Part shown: positions 1-6,160 of the stretch, one piece after another
Layout of the letters: the number at the start of each line of letters is the position of its first letter
How positions within the stretch are numbered: the stretch's first letter is position 1
NCBI GenBank assembly: GCA_025455795.1
Contig: JALOLW010000203.1
Coordinates: 1 to 7,358, forward strand
Reading direction: 5' to 3'
Length of the DNA: 7,358 nucleotides
Source: Spirosomataceae bacterium
Lineage (GTDB): Bacteria; Bacteroidota; Bacteroidia; Cytophagales; Spirosomataceae
Notes under the pieces: model-generated
Databases searched by the model: none
What the model was told of the DNA's origin: nothing
What the model saw: only the letters and a program-made list of their open reading frames with translations
Translations under genes and position numbers: made by a program

Positions 1-86
1 AAATCCATGTTTGGTGGGAGGATATTCTTCTCTGATTACCAATCAACCAACAGGCACTTTCTTCGGTACGCAGCTTGTCCTGACTG

Positions 87-299
87 TTGTGGCTAATGGC
101 TGGCTTTTCGGTTTTGTTTTTTGCCACATTTTTTGTGTATTTCAAAGAAGCCAATCTGAGTTTTACAGAAAGAACTATCTCTAATGAAGCATTGACCACA
201 AAGTTGAAAAGATGGGAGAATTGGCATTGGGGACGGGTAATTTTTGAAAGTCTGGCGTTTGGCTGTGGATTGATTTTGTTGGCAAAAGGGAAGTTTTAG
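87..299 (+). CDS. C-terminal part of a small membrane protein, possibly DUF1772-like; 5' end unresolved
   Basis: The 70-residue reading frame has two hydrophobic helices (about residues 4-18 and 52-65). They flank a polar stretch ending in RWENWHWGRVIFE, which resembles the W-x-x-[WF]-H-x-x-R segment before the last helix of DUF1772/anthrone-oxygenase-like membrane proteins. That family match is from memory and tentative. The frame can only open at a TTG (87) or an ATG (96), because it is closed by TGA at 81-83 and again at 33-35. DUF1772 proteins usually have four helices and about 150 residues, so this looks like the last half of a gene. A second frame (2-184) is open upstream and encodes a hydrophobic stretch (FFGTQLVLTVVANGWLF), so a frameshift between the two frames around 60-95 is possible. 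The function is unknown. It could be a decayed gene, a frameshifted gene or a genuinely short protein. Confidence 0.4.
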   Translation: MWLMAGFSVLFFATFFVYFKEANLSFTERTISNEALTTKLKRWENWHWGRVIFESLAFGCGLILLAKGKF

Positions 300-362
300 A
301 ATCAGCCATTTCTTCTATTTATACTCTCTTTCGACCTTCTATCAAAAGTGAACATTTGTCCT

Positions 363-393
363 TTTGTATTCATAAATAGGTTTATTTTTTTTG
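363..393 (+). promoter_or_regulatory. Bacteroidota-type sigma-A promoter for the 416-1609 gene pair
   Basis: TTTG at 363-366 acts as the -33 element. After exactly 19 bases comes TTTTTTTG at 386-393, which matches the -7 consensus TAnnTTTG with one mismatch at the second base. Transcription would start near 398-401, leaving a leader of about 15-18 bases before the ATG at 416. The surrounding bases are very AT-rich. Known Bacteroidota promoters show this TTTG/TAnnTTTG pair with similar spacing. Because T-rich DNA makes chance matches common, the call is moderate. Confidence 0.45.
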
Positions 394-415
394 TAAAAAT
401 ATAAATTCAAAGACG

Positions 416-925
416 ATGAAATTGATTCAAAGGCTGATGGTGATTTTGGTCGGTTTGGCTATCATTACTATTTCAAGTTTCACCTCCAAAAAGAAACTTT
501 CTGTTGATGGTGCATGGACGTTTGTGAAGGTACAAACCATTCGACCTGATGGTAGTATCTCCACAACGATACCCAAAGAAGGTCAGGCAATTTTTCAGAA
601 AAATCATTACAGTTTTTGTTGGACAAGCCACAACTCTACCAGCCATAGTTGGCAATTGACCGATGCCGAAAAATTGGACAGATTCAATCAATCTATCATC
701 AATACAGGTACTTATGAGTTGAAAGATTCGGTTCTTACGACAAAAGCAAGTTTTGCGATGAGTCCGATGTTCAGCAATGGAATTGCCAAATTCAAGTGTT
801 CGTTCAGTGGCGATACGCTCGTTTTGCGAGGTTTGAGCGTATTTTCTGCCGACAATATAGCACACCCCGTGTATGCCAATGGCTCGTACATTGTGAGCAA
901 ATTGCTTCCAGTTTCGAGAAAATAG
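416..925 (+). CDS. Exported lipocalin-like domain protein (hypothetical)
   Basis: The 169-residue protein starts with a signal sequence: Lys/Arg at residues 2 and 6, and a hydrophobic core at about 7-22 ending in SSFTSKKK. It is therefore probably exported to the periplasm or outer surface. No lipobox cysteine follows the core. The mature part opens with SVDGAWTFVKVQTIRPDGS. This has the G-x-W motif (G32, W34) and strand pattern of the small lipocalin-like proteins common in Bacteroidota. The rest looks like alternating beta strands (for example GTYELKDSVLTTKASF and FSGDTLVLRGL), as expected for a barrel. C68 and C128 could form a disulphide in an oxidising compartment. The ligand is unknown. 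The ATG at 416 follows an A-rich leader and a plausible promoter. A second exported-protein gene begins 33 bases downstream, so the two are probably co-transcribed. Confidence 0.65.
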   Translation: MKLIQRLMVILVGLAIITISSFTSKKKLSVDGAWTFVKVQTIRPDGSISTTIPKEGQAIFQKNHYSFCWTSHNSTSHSWQLTDAEKLDRFNQSIINTGTYELKDSVLTTKASFAMSPMFSNGIAKFKCSFSGDTLVLRGLSVFSADNIAHPVYANGSYIVSKLLPVSRK

Positions 926-958
926 ACTTGACTTGATGTCTGGAATTTTTAAAACAAA

Positions 959-1609
959 ATGATGAAAAATCTAATTATTCTCCTGCTCTTATCGAGCGTA
1001 ACTTTTGCCCAAAAGTCCAAGACCTTTGACCTTTCAACACTCCAAAAAGAAGGGAAATTGGTGGTTGTAAATCGTGAAATAAAAACCATAACCGAAAACA
1101 ATCACAACTTCATCAAACTTGAAGACAAGGAAGGCGAAGGTTTGGTGTGGCTGCCTGAAAAAAACTTCAAAAATGGCGAAATCACCGTCTGGATGCGAGG
1201 CAAAGATGTGCTGCAACGCAGTTTTATTGGTTTAATTTTTCATGGAATTGACGACAAAACCTACGATGCGGTTTATTGCCGACCGTTCAATTTTTTTGCC
1301 AAGGATTCGGTTCGCAAAATCCATGCGATTCAGTACATCGCTCATCCAGATTTTACTTGGAAAAAATTGAGAGAAACCAGAAATGGCGAATTTGAGAAAG
1401 AAATCGTCAATCCGCCCGACCCAAATGGTTGGTTTAAGATGCGGTTGGTGATTCGATACAAAACCGTGGAAGGGTACATCAACGATGCCGCCAAACCGTC
1501 ATTGACAGTAGAAAAACTCAACGACCGACACGATGGTAAAGTTGGGCTTTTCGTGGGCGATGGGGCTGGTGGAGATTTTGAGAAAGTGACAATTAAATTT
1601 TTTGATTAA
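959..1609 (+). CDS. Exported 3-keto-disaccharide hydrolase (DUF1080)/LamG-like beta-sandwich protein
   Basis: The 216-residue protein has a signal peptide (MMKNLIILLLLSSVTFA, cleavage probably after A17 or nearby). The body reads like the concanavalin-A-like fold of the 3-keto-disaccharide hydrolase/DUF1080 group. Its segments include ITVWMRGKDVLQRSFIGLIFHG, DAVYCRPFNF, HAIQYIAHPDFTWKKLRE, WFKMRLVIRYKTVEGYIND and a closing GKVGLFVGDGAGGDFEKVTIKFFD. Proteins with this pattern are common in Bacteroidota and are often annotated only as hypothetical or family-16-like. A carbohydrate-related role is inferred from the fold, not shown by an identifiable catalytic motif. Two adjacent ATGs (959 and 962) could both serve as the start and differ by one residue. 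The AAAACAAA before them fits Bacteroidota translation starts. It follows the lipocalin-like gene by 33 bases with no terminator between. Base composition is AT-rich, unlike the genes after 1920. Confidence 0.6.
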   Translation: MMKNLIILLLLSSVTFAQKSKTFDLSTLQKEGKLVVVNREIKTITENNHNFIKLEDKEGEGLVWLPEKNFKNGEITVWMRGKDVLQRSFIGLIFHGIDDKTYDAVYCRPFNFFAKDSVRKIHAIQYIAHPDFTWKKLRETRNGEFEKEIVNPPDPNGWFKMRLVIRYKTVEGYINDAAKPSLTVEKLNDRHDGKVGLFVGDGAGGDFEKVTIKFFD

Positions 1610-1919
1610 AATAGGCGGAGACTGGAAAGAAATGTTCAGAGGCGTTGAAAACCAACGATTTCGATTTGGGTCGTTATTAGCAACGGTAGCTGATAGTTAC
1701 ATACATCAACCTCTATGAAACCACCAATATTTTTGATGCCTGAAAAATAGGTAAAATTCCCAAAAAGGGCTTAATTTGCCACTCAAGCCGCAGTAAGTTT
1801 TCACTTAAATCTCAAGATGTAACATGAAAATCTTTGTGATGTTTTGCCTTTTGACGGCAAACGCTACGGCTATTTTGGCACAAAAAACACCCATTAAAGA
1901 CACAACTCGCCACCTCCCC
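1610..1919 (+). other. Gap between exported-protein pair and argH; contains signal-peptide-like leader frame
   Basis: No complete gene is visible in 1610-1823. TATTTTTG at 1728-1735 is a perfect match to the Bacteroidota -7 consensus TAnnTTTG. No TTTG or TTG lies 19-21 bases upstream, so it is only a weak promoter candidate for argH. A small inverted CCC/GGG pair lies near 1759-1769, too short to count as a terminator. From ATG 1824 to 1919 there are 32 codons in frame with argH (MKIFVMFCLLTANATAILAQ...). These read like a secretion signal peptide but have no counterpart in ArgH proteins. No strong terminator follows the gene ending at 1609. Confidence 0.5.
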
Positions 1920-3254
1920 ATGAAACTCTGGCAAAAAGAAACGACCTCTATTTCTGAAAAAATCGAAAAGTTCACTGTCGGGCGCGACCGTGAGATGGAT
2001 TTGTATTTGGCCTCGCACGACGTGCTGGGCAACATCGCCCACGCTCAGATGCTCGCCAGCGTAGGACTACTGAGTAGTGACGAGTTGCGGGTGCTGAGTC
2101 TCGAGTTAAAACATATCCACAATTTGATTCAAAAAGGGGAGTTTGAGATTGAGGATGGGGTAGAGGATGTACATTCGCAGGTAGAACTGATGCTCACGCG
2201 GAAGCTGGGCGATGTGGGTAAAAAAATTCACAGCGGACGCTCGCGCAACGACCAAGTGCTGGTGGATATGAAACTATTCACGCGCAGCCGCCTAGAGGAA
2301 GTGGCCGTGGCTTCCAAAAAACTCTTTGACTTGCTCATCGCCCGCTCCAATCAACACCAAAACGACTTGCTGCCAGGCTATACTCATCTCCAAATCGCCA
2401 TGCCGTCGTCTTTTGGGCTGTGGTTTGGGGCTTACGCCGAAGCTCTCGTGGACGATATGAGCATGGTTCAAACGGCCTACCGACTGGCCAACAAAAATCC
2501 GCTTGGCTCGGGAGCGGGTTACGGGTCGTCGTTTCCGCTCAACCGTACTTTAACCACCCAACTACTTGGTTTTGAGACGCTTCATTACAATGTGGTCTAT
2601 GCCCAAATGTCGCGCGGAAAAACTGAGCAAACCGCGCTCACGGCCATTGCTGCCGTGGCCGCCACGCTCTCGCGCTTGGCGATGGACGTGTGTCTGTACA
2701 ATAGCCAGAACTTTGGCTTTGTGACCCTCCCCGACGACCTCACTACGGGCAGTAGCATCATGCCGCACAAAAAAAATCCTGATGTGGCCGAACTCCTCCG
2801 CGCCAAAACCAATCGCCTCAAAGCCCTACCCACCGAAATCACGCTCGTAATGAGCAACTTGCCCTCGGGCTATCACCGCGATATGCAGTTGTTGAAAGAA
2901 ATCTTGATGCCCGCTTTTGAGGAGATTTTGGATTGTTTGGACATCGCTCACTTTATGCTTGAGCATCTCCAAGTCAAGCCCGATTTACTGGCCGACGCCA
3001 AATACGACCTGCTATTTAGTGTGGAGCGCGTCAATGCGTTGGTGGTGCAGGGGGTACCGTTTCGGGATGCGTACCGACAAGTGGGTAAAGAAATCAACGA
3101 AGGTACGTACCAAGCACCACGCGCGCTCAAGCACACGCACGAGGGAAGCATCGGCAATCTATGCAACACCCAAATCACCGAACTGATGCAGGCTGAGATG
3201 CAGCGCTTTGGTTTTGAGCGAGTTCATCAGGCGTTGGAGGCGTTGCTGCGGTAA
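1920..3254 (+). CDS. argH: Argininosuccinate lyase
   Basis: This 444-residue enzyme of the fumarase/aspartase superfamily splits argininosuccinate into arginine and fumarate in the cytoplasm, the last step of arginine synthesis. It works as a homotetramer. Visible family blocks, numbered from ATG 1920, are EDVHSQVE (about 82-89), the substrate-binding HSGRSRNDQ (about 104-112), PGYTHLQIAMPSS (about 152-164) with the conserved histidine, and the superfamily signature GSSIMPHKKNPD (about 277-288) with the catalytic serine in GSS. The start is placed at 1920 because Bacteroidota ArgH proteins begin MKLWQK and the length then fits the family. The frame is open upstream to ATG 1824, which would add a 32-residue signal-peptide-like leader. 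No other arginine gene is nearby, so it appears to be transcribed alone. It converges with the minus-strand amidohydrolase. The gene is clearly more GC-rich than the DNA before it. Confidence 0.95.
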   Translation: MKLWQKETTSISEKIEKFTVGRDREMDLYLASHDVLGNIAHAQMLASVGLLSSDELRVLSLELKHIHNLIQKGEFEIEDGVEDVHSQVELMLTRKLGDVGKKIHSGRSRNDQVLVDMKLFTRSRLEEVAVASKKLFDLLIARSNQHQNDLLPGYTHLQIAMPSSFGLWFGAYAEALVDDMSMVQTAYRLANKNPLGSGAGYGSSFPLNRTLTTQLLGFETLHYNVVYAQMSRGKTEQTALTAIAAVAATLSRLAMDVCLYNSQNFGFVTLPDDLTTGSSIMPHKKNPDVAELLRAKTNRLKALPTEITLVMSNLPSGYHRDMQLLKEILMPAFEEILDCLDIAHFMLEHLQVKPDLLADAKYDLLFSVERVNALVVQGVPFRDAYRQVGKEINEGTYQAPRALKHTHEGSIGNLCNTQITELMQAEMQRFGFERVHQALEALLR

Positions 3255-3286
3255 ACAACTGGTTTACATCTCACTAAAAGTGTTTA

Positions 3287-3330
3287 AAAAAGTACCGTTT
3301 CAGCGAGATAAACCACGGCTTGTACTTTTT
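3287..3330. terminator. Candidate bidirectional terminator between argH and the amidohydrolase gene
   Basis: AAAAAGTAC (3287-3295) and GTACTTTTT (3322-3330) form a perfect 9-bp inverted repeat. The interior can pair further through CCGT (3295-3298, sharing one base with the arm) with ACGG (3315-3318). On the plus strand the right arm ends in five T, and on the minus strand the left arm also reads as a run of T. It could therefore stop transcription from both convergent genes. It lies 32 bases after the argH stop. The outer stem is AT-rich and weak, so this is a moderate call. A smaller 6-bp pair, GTAAAC (3251-3256) with GTTTAC (3262-3267), overlaps the argH stop codon. Confidence 0.45.
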
Positions 3331-3338
3331 CTTCAAGA

Positions 3339-3388
3339 TGGTGCGCGTTTGTAACGCGCACCACTGAGCCGTGCGTTTGCAACGCACG
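3339..3388. repeat. Twin REP-like hairpins with three-base loops
   Basis: Two consecutive perfect hairpins stand side by side. The first is TGGTGCGCGTT (3339-3349), loop TGT, AACGCGCACCA (3353-3363), an 11-bp stem. The second is CGTGCGTT (3370-3377), loop TGC, AACGCACG (3381-3388), an 8-bp stem. Both share the pattern GTGCG...GTT-TGY-AAC...CGCAC and are separated by 6 bases. Such paired GC-rich palindromes between convergent genes resemble REP/BIME elements, which in other bacteria are spread by RAYT transposases. Whether this one is dispersed cannot be judged from a single copy. The second hairpin ends 13 bases from the stop codon of the minus-strand amidohydrolase, so it may also stabilise or end that mRNA. 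Confidence 0.7.
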
Positions 3389-3401
3389 ATGACAAAATGC
3401 G

Positions 3402-5084
3402 CTATTCTTTTCCGCTTTCGGCGGCTTTTTTCTTCAATTCTTCTTTTTGGTCGTCGCGGAGGGTGGGATATTTGATGCCGAGTTGTTCCAAATACGTCTT
3501 GTACTTGGTAGGGTCGTAGTAATATTTTGACAAATCCCCCTTGAATTTCTCCATGATGCCTTTGTTCAGATAAATTGCAGGTACTTCTTTCGGCGAAATG
3601 AGCGGCGTGTATTTCATTTCTTTGGTTTGCTCTTTGTTGTAATACTCCCACGCTTGCTTGATGATGTCGGGTTTGAGCAACAAATCCACGAGTGTCATGG
3701 CTTCGGCCTTGGCCCCATACACGATGCCCTTGTGCGCGATGGGGGTGGCCATCGAAATGGCATTGGCCCAGTGGTGACCCGGCAAACCAGGGATGTTGGA
3801 AGGATAACGCAACACGATGGTAGGCAACGACCACGAAATATCAGCAATATCGTCAGAACCACCGCCTACGCTCATCATCTGCCCGCCCATCATGCGCGTG
3901 GGGGCGTCGCTTACACCCGTCGAAATGGTATCGAGTTTGGTCGCCAAACCCACCACTTTGGGTGCTGAAAGCTCTTTTTGAGAGGCTTTGGCGAGCATTT
4001 GGTCTTCTTCCGACCAAGTAGGCAAGCCCACTTTACGGATGTTTTGGTACATGGCCTCGGCAATGGGCTTGTTGAAATGCCCTGGCCAAGCAGACCCCAA
4101 GATTTCTTGCGTAAACTTGGTATCGGTCATCATGGCGGCTCCTTCGGCGATTTTAACGCCCGTTTCGTAGAGTTTTTTGATTTTGGGATAAGACCTTTCG
4201 CGGAAATAATACCACACGGCGGCTTTGGAAGGCACCACGTTGGGTTGGTCGCCACCGTCGGGAATGACGTAATGTGAGCGTTGGGTGACTTCCAAGTGTT
4301 CGCGGCGGAAGTTCCAGCCAATGTTCATCAGTTCGACCGCATCCAAGGCCGAGCGTCCGCGCCAGGGTGCGCCCGCCGCGTGGGCCGCCGAGCCTTCAAA
4401 ATTGAAGCGAACCGACACGAGGCCGTTGTTGCCCGCATCGCCATAGCCCACGCTGAGGTTGTCGCTTACGTGCGTAAAGATGCAAGCGTCCACGTCTTTG
4501 AAGTAGCCATCACGCACATAAAACGCCTTCGCCCCCACCAACTCTTCGGCCACACCGGGCCAAAGCATGAGCGTACCCGCGATTTTTTCGCGTTCCATTA
4601 CTTCTTTGAGAGCCAGTGCTGAGATGATATTGAGGGCTTGGCCCGAATTATGACCTTCGCCGTGGCCGGGCGCACCCACCACGATAGGGTCTTGGTAAGC
4701 CACGCCCGGTTTTTGGGAGGCTTTGGGAATACAGTCCACATCTGAGCCAACCGCAATGACGGGCTTGCCGCTGCCCCAAGTCGCTATCCAAGCCGTGGGC
4801 ATGTTGGCAATGCCGCGCTGAATCGTGAAACCTTGTTTTTCCAACAAATCTGTCAGATACCGGTAGCTTTCAAACTCCTGAAAACCAAGTTCGGAAAAAC
4901 TAAACAGCATGTCGTTGATTTGTTGTCCGAGTTCGGCGCGTTTTTCAACACCCGCTGCTACTTCGGCTTTGAGCCGCTCAATGCGGGCTTCTTCGGGCGA
5001 GATTTTGGGGGCTTTTTTGGACTGGGCCATGCCTCCCAAAACAATGGAAAACAGGCACATAGTGAGGTAAAAGGTCTTTTTCAT
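3402..5084 (-). CDS. Exported M20-family amidohydrolase, AbgB-like
   Basis: The 560-residue protein is a zinc-dependent M20 peptidase/amidohydrolase, closest in pattern to the p-aminobenzoyl-glutamate hydrolase subunit AbgB. It probably cleaves an amide bond in an N-acyl amino acid or similar substrate; the true substrate is unknown. A Sec signal peptide (MKKTFYLTMCLFSIVLGGMA, cleavage before Q21) suggests periplasmic action, unlike cytoplasmic AbgB. Recognisable parts are GHGEGHN at 140-146 (metal site), GVAEE at 177-181 (catalytic and metal glutamates), H204, and the dimerisation-domain start GSAAHAAGAPWRGRSALDAVELMN (231-254). GGDQPNVVPS (277-286) and GHHW (436-439, likely last metal histidine) follow. 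A lysine-rich tail of about 80 residues extends beyond the core. The position usually held by a cysteine in M20D proteins (GCGHN) is E143 here. The ATG at 5084 follows an A-rich, hairpin-forming leader. The gene stands alone on the minus strand. Confidence 0.8.
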   Translation of the reverse strand: MKKTFYLTMCLFSIVLGGMAQSKKAPKISPEEARIERLKAEVAAGVEKRAELGQQINDMLFSFSELGFQEFESYRYLTDLLEKQGFTIQRGIANMPTAWIATWGSGKPVIAVGSDVDCIPKASQKPGVAYQDPIVVGAPGHGEGHNSGQALNIISALALKEVMEREKIAGTLMLWPGVAEELVGAKAFYVRDGYFKDVDACIFTHVSDNLSVGYGDAGNNGLVSVRFNFEGSAAHAAGAPWRGRSALDAVELMNIGWNFRREHLEVTQRSHYVIPDGGDQPNVVPSKAAVWYYFRERSYPKIKKLYETGVKIAEGAAMMTDTKFTQEILGSAWPGHFNKPIAEAMYQNIRKVGLPTWSEEDQMLAKASQKELSAPKVVGLATKLDTISTGVSDAPTRMMGGQMMSVGGGSDDIADISWSLPTIVLRYPSNIPGLPGHHWANAISMATPIAHKGIVYGAKAEAMTLVDLLLKPDIIKQAWEYYNKEQTKEMKYTPLISPKEVPAIYLNKGIMEKFKGDLSKYYYDPTKYKTYLEQLGIKYPTLRDDQKEELKKKAAESGKE

Positions 5085-5119
5085 TTGTAGTTGTAGGTTA
5101 ATGAAGCCTAAAACTACAA
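5085..5119 (-). promoter_or_regulatory. 13-bp leader hairpin directly abutting the amidohydrolase start codon
   Basis: TTGTAGTTGTAGG (5085-5097) and CCTAAAACTACAA (5107-5119) are inverted repeats matching at 12 of 13 positions, with a 9-base loop. Read on the minus strand, the second arm ends on the base immediately before the ATG at 5084-5082. Folded in mRNA, it would put the start codon at the foot of a stem and could limit ribosome entry. As DNA it could instead be an operator for a dimeric regulator. The minus-strand sequence TAGTTTTA inside the first arm resembles a -7 promoter element but has no partner at the right distance. The function is inferred from position only. Confidence 0.45.
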
Positions 5120-5161
5120 TTTTTTTCTGTTCTTTATTGATTTATACGAGGATACTCTCAT

Positions 5162-5222
5162 TCGTGGCACGACTGAGTCTTGTCGCTTCATAAAAAGCGA
5201 GTTTGTACCAGTCGTGCCACGA
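5162..5222. repeat. Perfect 14-bp inverted repeat enclosing a second 6-bp hairpin
   Basis: TCGTGGCACGACTG (5162-5175) and CAGTCGTGCCACGA (5209-5222) are perfect inverted complements separated by 33 bases. Inside lies TCGCTT (5183-5188), loop CATAAA, AAGCGA (5195-5200). The whole 61-base unit could fold into a two-tier stem. It sits 36 bases after the stop codon of the 2-oxoadipate decarboxylase gene and 77 bases before the amidohydrolase start, both on the minus strand. No T run follows on either strand, so it does not look like a standard intrinsic terminator. It may be a small dispersed intergenic element or a long stem that protects the 3' end of the upstream operon mRNA. Confidence 0.65.
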
Positions 5223-5258
5223 GTTCAGTTTGCGACCATCGGGGCGTTCAGTGCTACT

Positions 5259-6155
5259 TTACATCACTTTTTCGGTTTGCGAAGTGTAAGTGCTTTCAAA
5301 AATTTTGTCGGCATTGCCCGCCTCAAAACCCTCGCGGCGATGTTCGCGTGTGAGATTTTCGACAGAAAGGTGCTGAAACTGTGGCAATACACGCCGTTCG
5401 GCAAACTCCACGTAAGAACCCGCAATGGTGTAGGTTTTATCATTGGCAAAAGTCGCTTCCAACATTTCGGCTACGGTCGAACTTTGGAGTAAACCACCGT
5501 CGGGACTTTGCTTGATTTTGCCGCCAGAGTCGTTGAGTTGGATACCGATACGTTCCAAAAACACATTGAATTCAGCCACGGTGTTGTAGCCTTTGGGCAG
5601 GTTGTGAACACTGATGGTGAAGTGATTGAGGTAATAACGGTTGTAAATCACCCAAGCCGCGTACTCACTTTCTTTGAGGAGCGTCTCGTAATCTTCCAAC
5701 GTGGGTGTGCGCCAAAGTGGCTGGTGCAAAAACGCATCAATCGCCGCGCCGTCGGTCAAGTCCAAACTGTCGGCGGGGTCGGTTTTGACTTCGTCGGTAT
5801 AACTTTTGATAATGCGCTGGGCGGTTTCCGATAATTGTTCTACCCGCAACTCGCTCACAAAAATACGCGGCTGCTTGGGCGTGGGCGGCGCGTACCAAAA
5901 AGCGTTCAGTTTCTTTGCGGGGAAATTGTAAAAATCGCGTTTTTGATAGCCCAAAGCCAAAAATATTTTCTCAAACGACTGGATGCCCAACTGCGGCACG
6001 CCCATTGTGCGAAAAGCCACGTGGTCGTTTTCGATGTCGTCGGCGGTAGCAATCATGCCCTCCGCAATCATGGCATCAATGATTTTCTGCACGTCGGGGA
6101 CGCGCTCTTGGTAGCGGCGCATGAGGCCGCTGATGACGGTTTCTAAGGTGTTCAT
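5259..6155 (-). CDS. DUF1338 protein, 2-oxoadipate dioxygenase/decarboxylase (HglS-type)
   Basis: The 298-residue protein matches the DUF1338 family. Its characterised member HglS of Pseudomonas putida is an Fe(II)-dependent enzyme that turns 2-oxoadipate into D-2-hydroxyglutarate and CO2 during lysine breakdown. Visible key residues are H45 and R49 in NDHVAFRTM, H178 in LNHFTISVH and E250 in SYVEFAERR. This fits the family's two-histidine, one-glutamate metal site, and the H-x3-R spacing of the arginine that holds the 2-oxoacid. Other family segments are GIQSFEKIFLALGY (57-70) and VSELRVEQLS (100-109). No signal peptide is present, so it is cytoplasmic. The protein is shorter than the Pseudomonas one, as in many Bacteroidota. 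Its ATG lies 5 bases after the stop of the saccharopine dehydrogenase-like gene, so the two are almost surely one operon. This supports 2-oxoadipate as substrate, though activity is inferred. Confidence 0.85.
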   Translation of the reverse strand: MNTLETVISGLMRRYQERVPDVQKIIDAMIAEGMIATADDIENDHVAFRTMGVPQLGIQSFEKIFLALGYQKRDFYNFPAKKLNAFWYAPPTPKQPRIFVSELRVEQLSETAQRIIKSYTDEVKTDPADSLDLTDGAAIDAFLHQPLWRTPTLEDYETLLKESEYAAWVIYNRYYLNHFTISVHNLPKGYNTVAEFNVFLERIGIQLNDSGGKIKQSPDGGLLQSSTVAEMLEATFANDKTYTIAGSYVEFAERRVLPQFQHLSVENLTREHRREGFEAGNADKIFESTYTSQTEKVM

Positions 6156-6160
6156 GGTGG

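Noticed and set aside
1728..1735. TATTTTTG as the argH promoter
   Set aside because: It matches the -7 consensus perfectly, but no TTTG or TTG partner lies 19-21 bases upstream and such strings are common in AT-rich DNA.
3251..3267. GTAAAC/GTTTAC inverted repeat at the argH stop as a terminator
   Set aside because: It is only 6 bp, AT-rich and has no following T run. The 3287-3330 structure is the better candidate.
3978..4622. Long plus-strand open frames opposite the amidohydrolase gene
   Set aside because: They are antisense shadows of a well-supported M20 gene, and their translations are rich in His, Phe and Arg with no recognisable domain.
5036..5084. Lipoprotein signal in the amidohydrolase (Cys at residue 10)
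   Set aside because: The cysteine lies within the hydrophobic core and follows LTM, not a lipobox. GGMA|Q is a better ordinary signal-peptidase site.
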